Shown in pieces: positions 63,020 to 64,000 of a stretch of 64,000 bases of DNA. The position numbers were made by a program, and so were the translations under genes. Position 1 is the first letter of the stretch. Every line of letters starts with the position of its first letter. A model generated the notes under the pieces. It was not told where the DNA came from. It did no database searches and saw nothing but the letters and a program-made list of their open reading frames with translations. The stretch comes from Trifolium pratense (lineage: Eukaryota; Streptophyta; Magnoliopsida; Fabales; Fabaceae), in contig NC_060061.1 in NCBI RefSeq assembly GCF_020283565.1, positions 24,899,362 to 24,963,361 on the forward strand. Reading direction: 5' to 3'.

Positions 63020-64000
63020 TCAGTTTCTTTCCGGAGCCTCGCCAGAAACTCTTCTTACATTGAGGTTTCCCGTGTATGACCATACTTTCTCAAAATCAGC
63101 TGGGGAAAACTTTCCCGTCTTTGAATCTTTTCCCTTGGAATTCCTCTTGACAGCATGTGTTCTACTTGGACTGCAAGAGCTCCCGCTAGCAGGAGAGGAG
63201 GATGCGGTTCCAAAAGGAGAGGCATATGGGGTGTGTTGAATTGAGAAGGGACTGGGAGACATTCGCTTCTGAATAGGCCGACCACCAAAGCCTCCCCTAC
63301 CAAACAAGATAGAATCTGCAGCTGCACATCGTTTAATAGCATCGTCTACATAAAGGACGTCATCGATCCTGGCCATTATGTTAAAAGCCAAGCTCTCCAT
63401 CACCCTGGAATAACTTTCAAGAATAGACTGCCCTACATCCTGCAAGGAAAACAATGTTCCGATGAAGTTTATTCATTTGATTCAAGCTGCCTTATCCAAA
63501 TGGTAACCTCAGTAATCGTAAATCACTTATAAGGCCATAGTAGTAAAATCTAGACAAGAAGCCACACACAAAAATTTATCACATAGACATGCAATGATCA
63601 ATCATCATTATGGATCATAAACTGAAAATTTTTGCTATTATGTACTATGTTAGGAAATCATACTGCACGCACTTAACCTCAGCAAATCCTTTTTACGATC
63701 TCACAAAATACTGGCAAAAGGTAACTCTAGAGTCTAGACCTAGTAGTTCTTTTTACCACTGCTAAGATTTTATCTTTTGCTGAAACTTTTGAAAGCTAAT
63801 TGAAACTAACCAAAGAAAATCCAAATCAGAAGTATTTAAGATATTGCATATTGCATATCGCATCGCCTCAACACAAACTAACAATTAGAAGTGAAATGTA
63901 TGTTGTAGATCAACAACCTATGAGATCAACAACCTATGAGCTTAATCCAAAACAAAAGATTAAGAAGAAAACAAGTACCTTATTATATTGTATCTTGGCC
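63020..64000 (-). CDS. RopGEF (PRONE-domain Rho guanine nucleotide exchange factor), 3' part
   Basis: Two exons are visible: the end of one at 64000-63979 (AKIQYNK) and the last exon 63439-63020; intron 63440-63978. The joined sequence gives IQYNKDVGQSILESYSRVME and SLAFNIMARIDDVLYVDDAIKR, the C-terminal end of the PRONE domain. PRONE proteins activate plant Rop GTPases by nucleotide exchange at the plasma membrane in polar growth and receptor signalling. A Ser/Pro-rich variable tail follows (QKRMSPSPFSIQHTPYASPF, then basic SRTHAVKRNSKGKDSK) ending NVRRVSGEAPERN. This tail is the usual autoinhibitory and receptor-kinase-contact region. The 5' exons are beyond the window. Confidence 0.92.

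Overview
The window is nuclear DNA from a flowering plant, most likely a papilionoid legume. It is AT-rich and has spliced GT-AG genes, a XIP aquaporin (a subfamily absent from Brassicaceae and monocots), legume-style TRIM elements and many nested transposons. The species is inferred; no marker in the sequence proves it. Coordinates of spliced genes below run from first to last coding base, with exon limits given in the evidence. All exon joins were checked by hand for reading-frame continuity only.

Layout. 1-5656: right part of a Mutator-like element (MULE, copy 1), inactivated by a 1.4-kb solo LTR, an internal deletion and a stop codon. 5657-13181: transposon graveyard with a Helitron 3' end, a NAC-domain gene relic, a MULE-type MITE carrying a nested hAT element, a 3' fragment of an alkaline/neutral invertase gene, a LINE tail, a MITE and a long-TIR MULE. 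13182-15859: intact ERD2-like (KDEL-receptor family) gene. 16308-17319: dead copy of an anther type III polyketide synthase (PKS). 18309-27225: complete 8.9-kb MULE (copy 2) with a perfect 9-bp target duplication. It carries a plant-mobile-domain gene, two small ORFs and a transposase-OTU protease gene. It lies between the probable promoter and the start codon of the membrane-protein gene at 27271.

29271-33800: second copy of the ERD2-PKS pair, here with ERD2 dead and PKS (LAP5/PKSB-like, 30792-32692) intact, plus further PKS fragments including an inverted pair. 35799-37657: XIP aquaporin. 38245-38995: RPB10-like RNA-polymerase subunit lacking its N-terminus. 40359-44389: S-domain receptor-like kinase with an extra TRIM-containing intron. 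44814-49304: EF-hand protein resembling the SnRK2-interacting calcium sensor. 49305-57926: about 8.6 kb of AT-rich DNA without a recognisable gene, including Helitron-like sequence. 57927-60702: conserved three-exon gene of unknown function. 63020-64000: 3' end of a RopGEF gene.

The host genes are ordinary single-gene units and do not form a cluster of related function. The interest lies in the structural history: a composite MULE with four TIR-like ends, reciprocal decay of a duplicated gene pair, and a MULE wedged into a 5' region.
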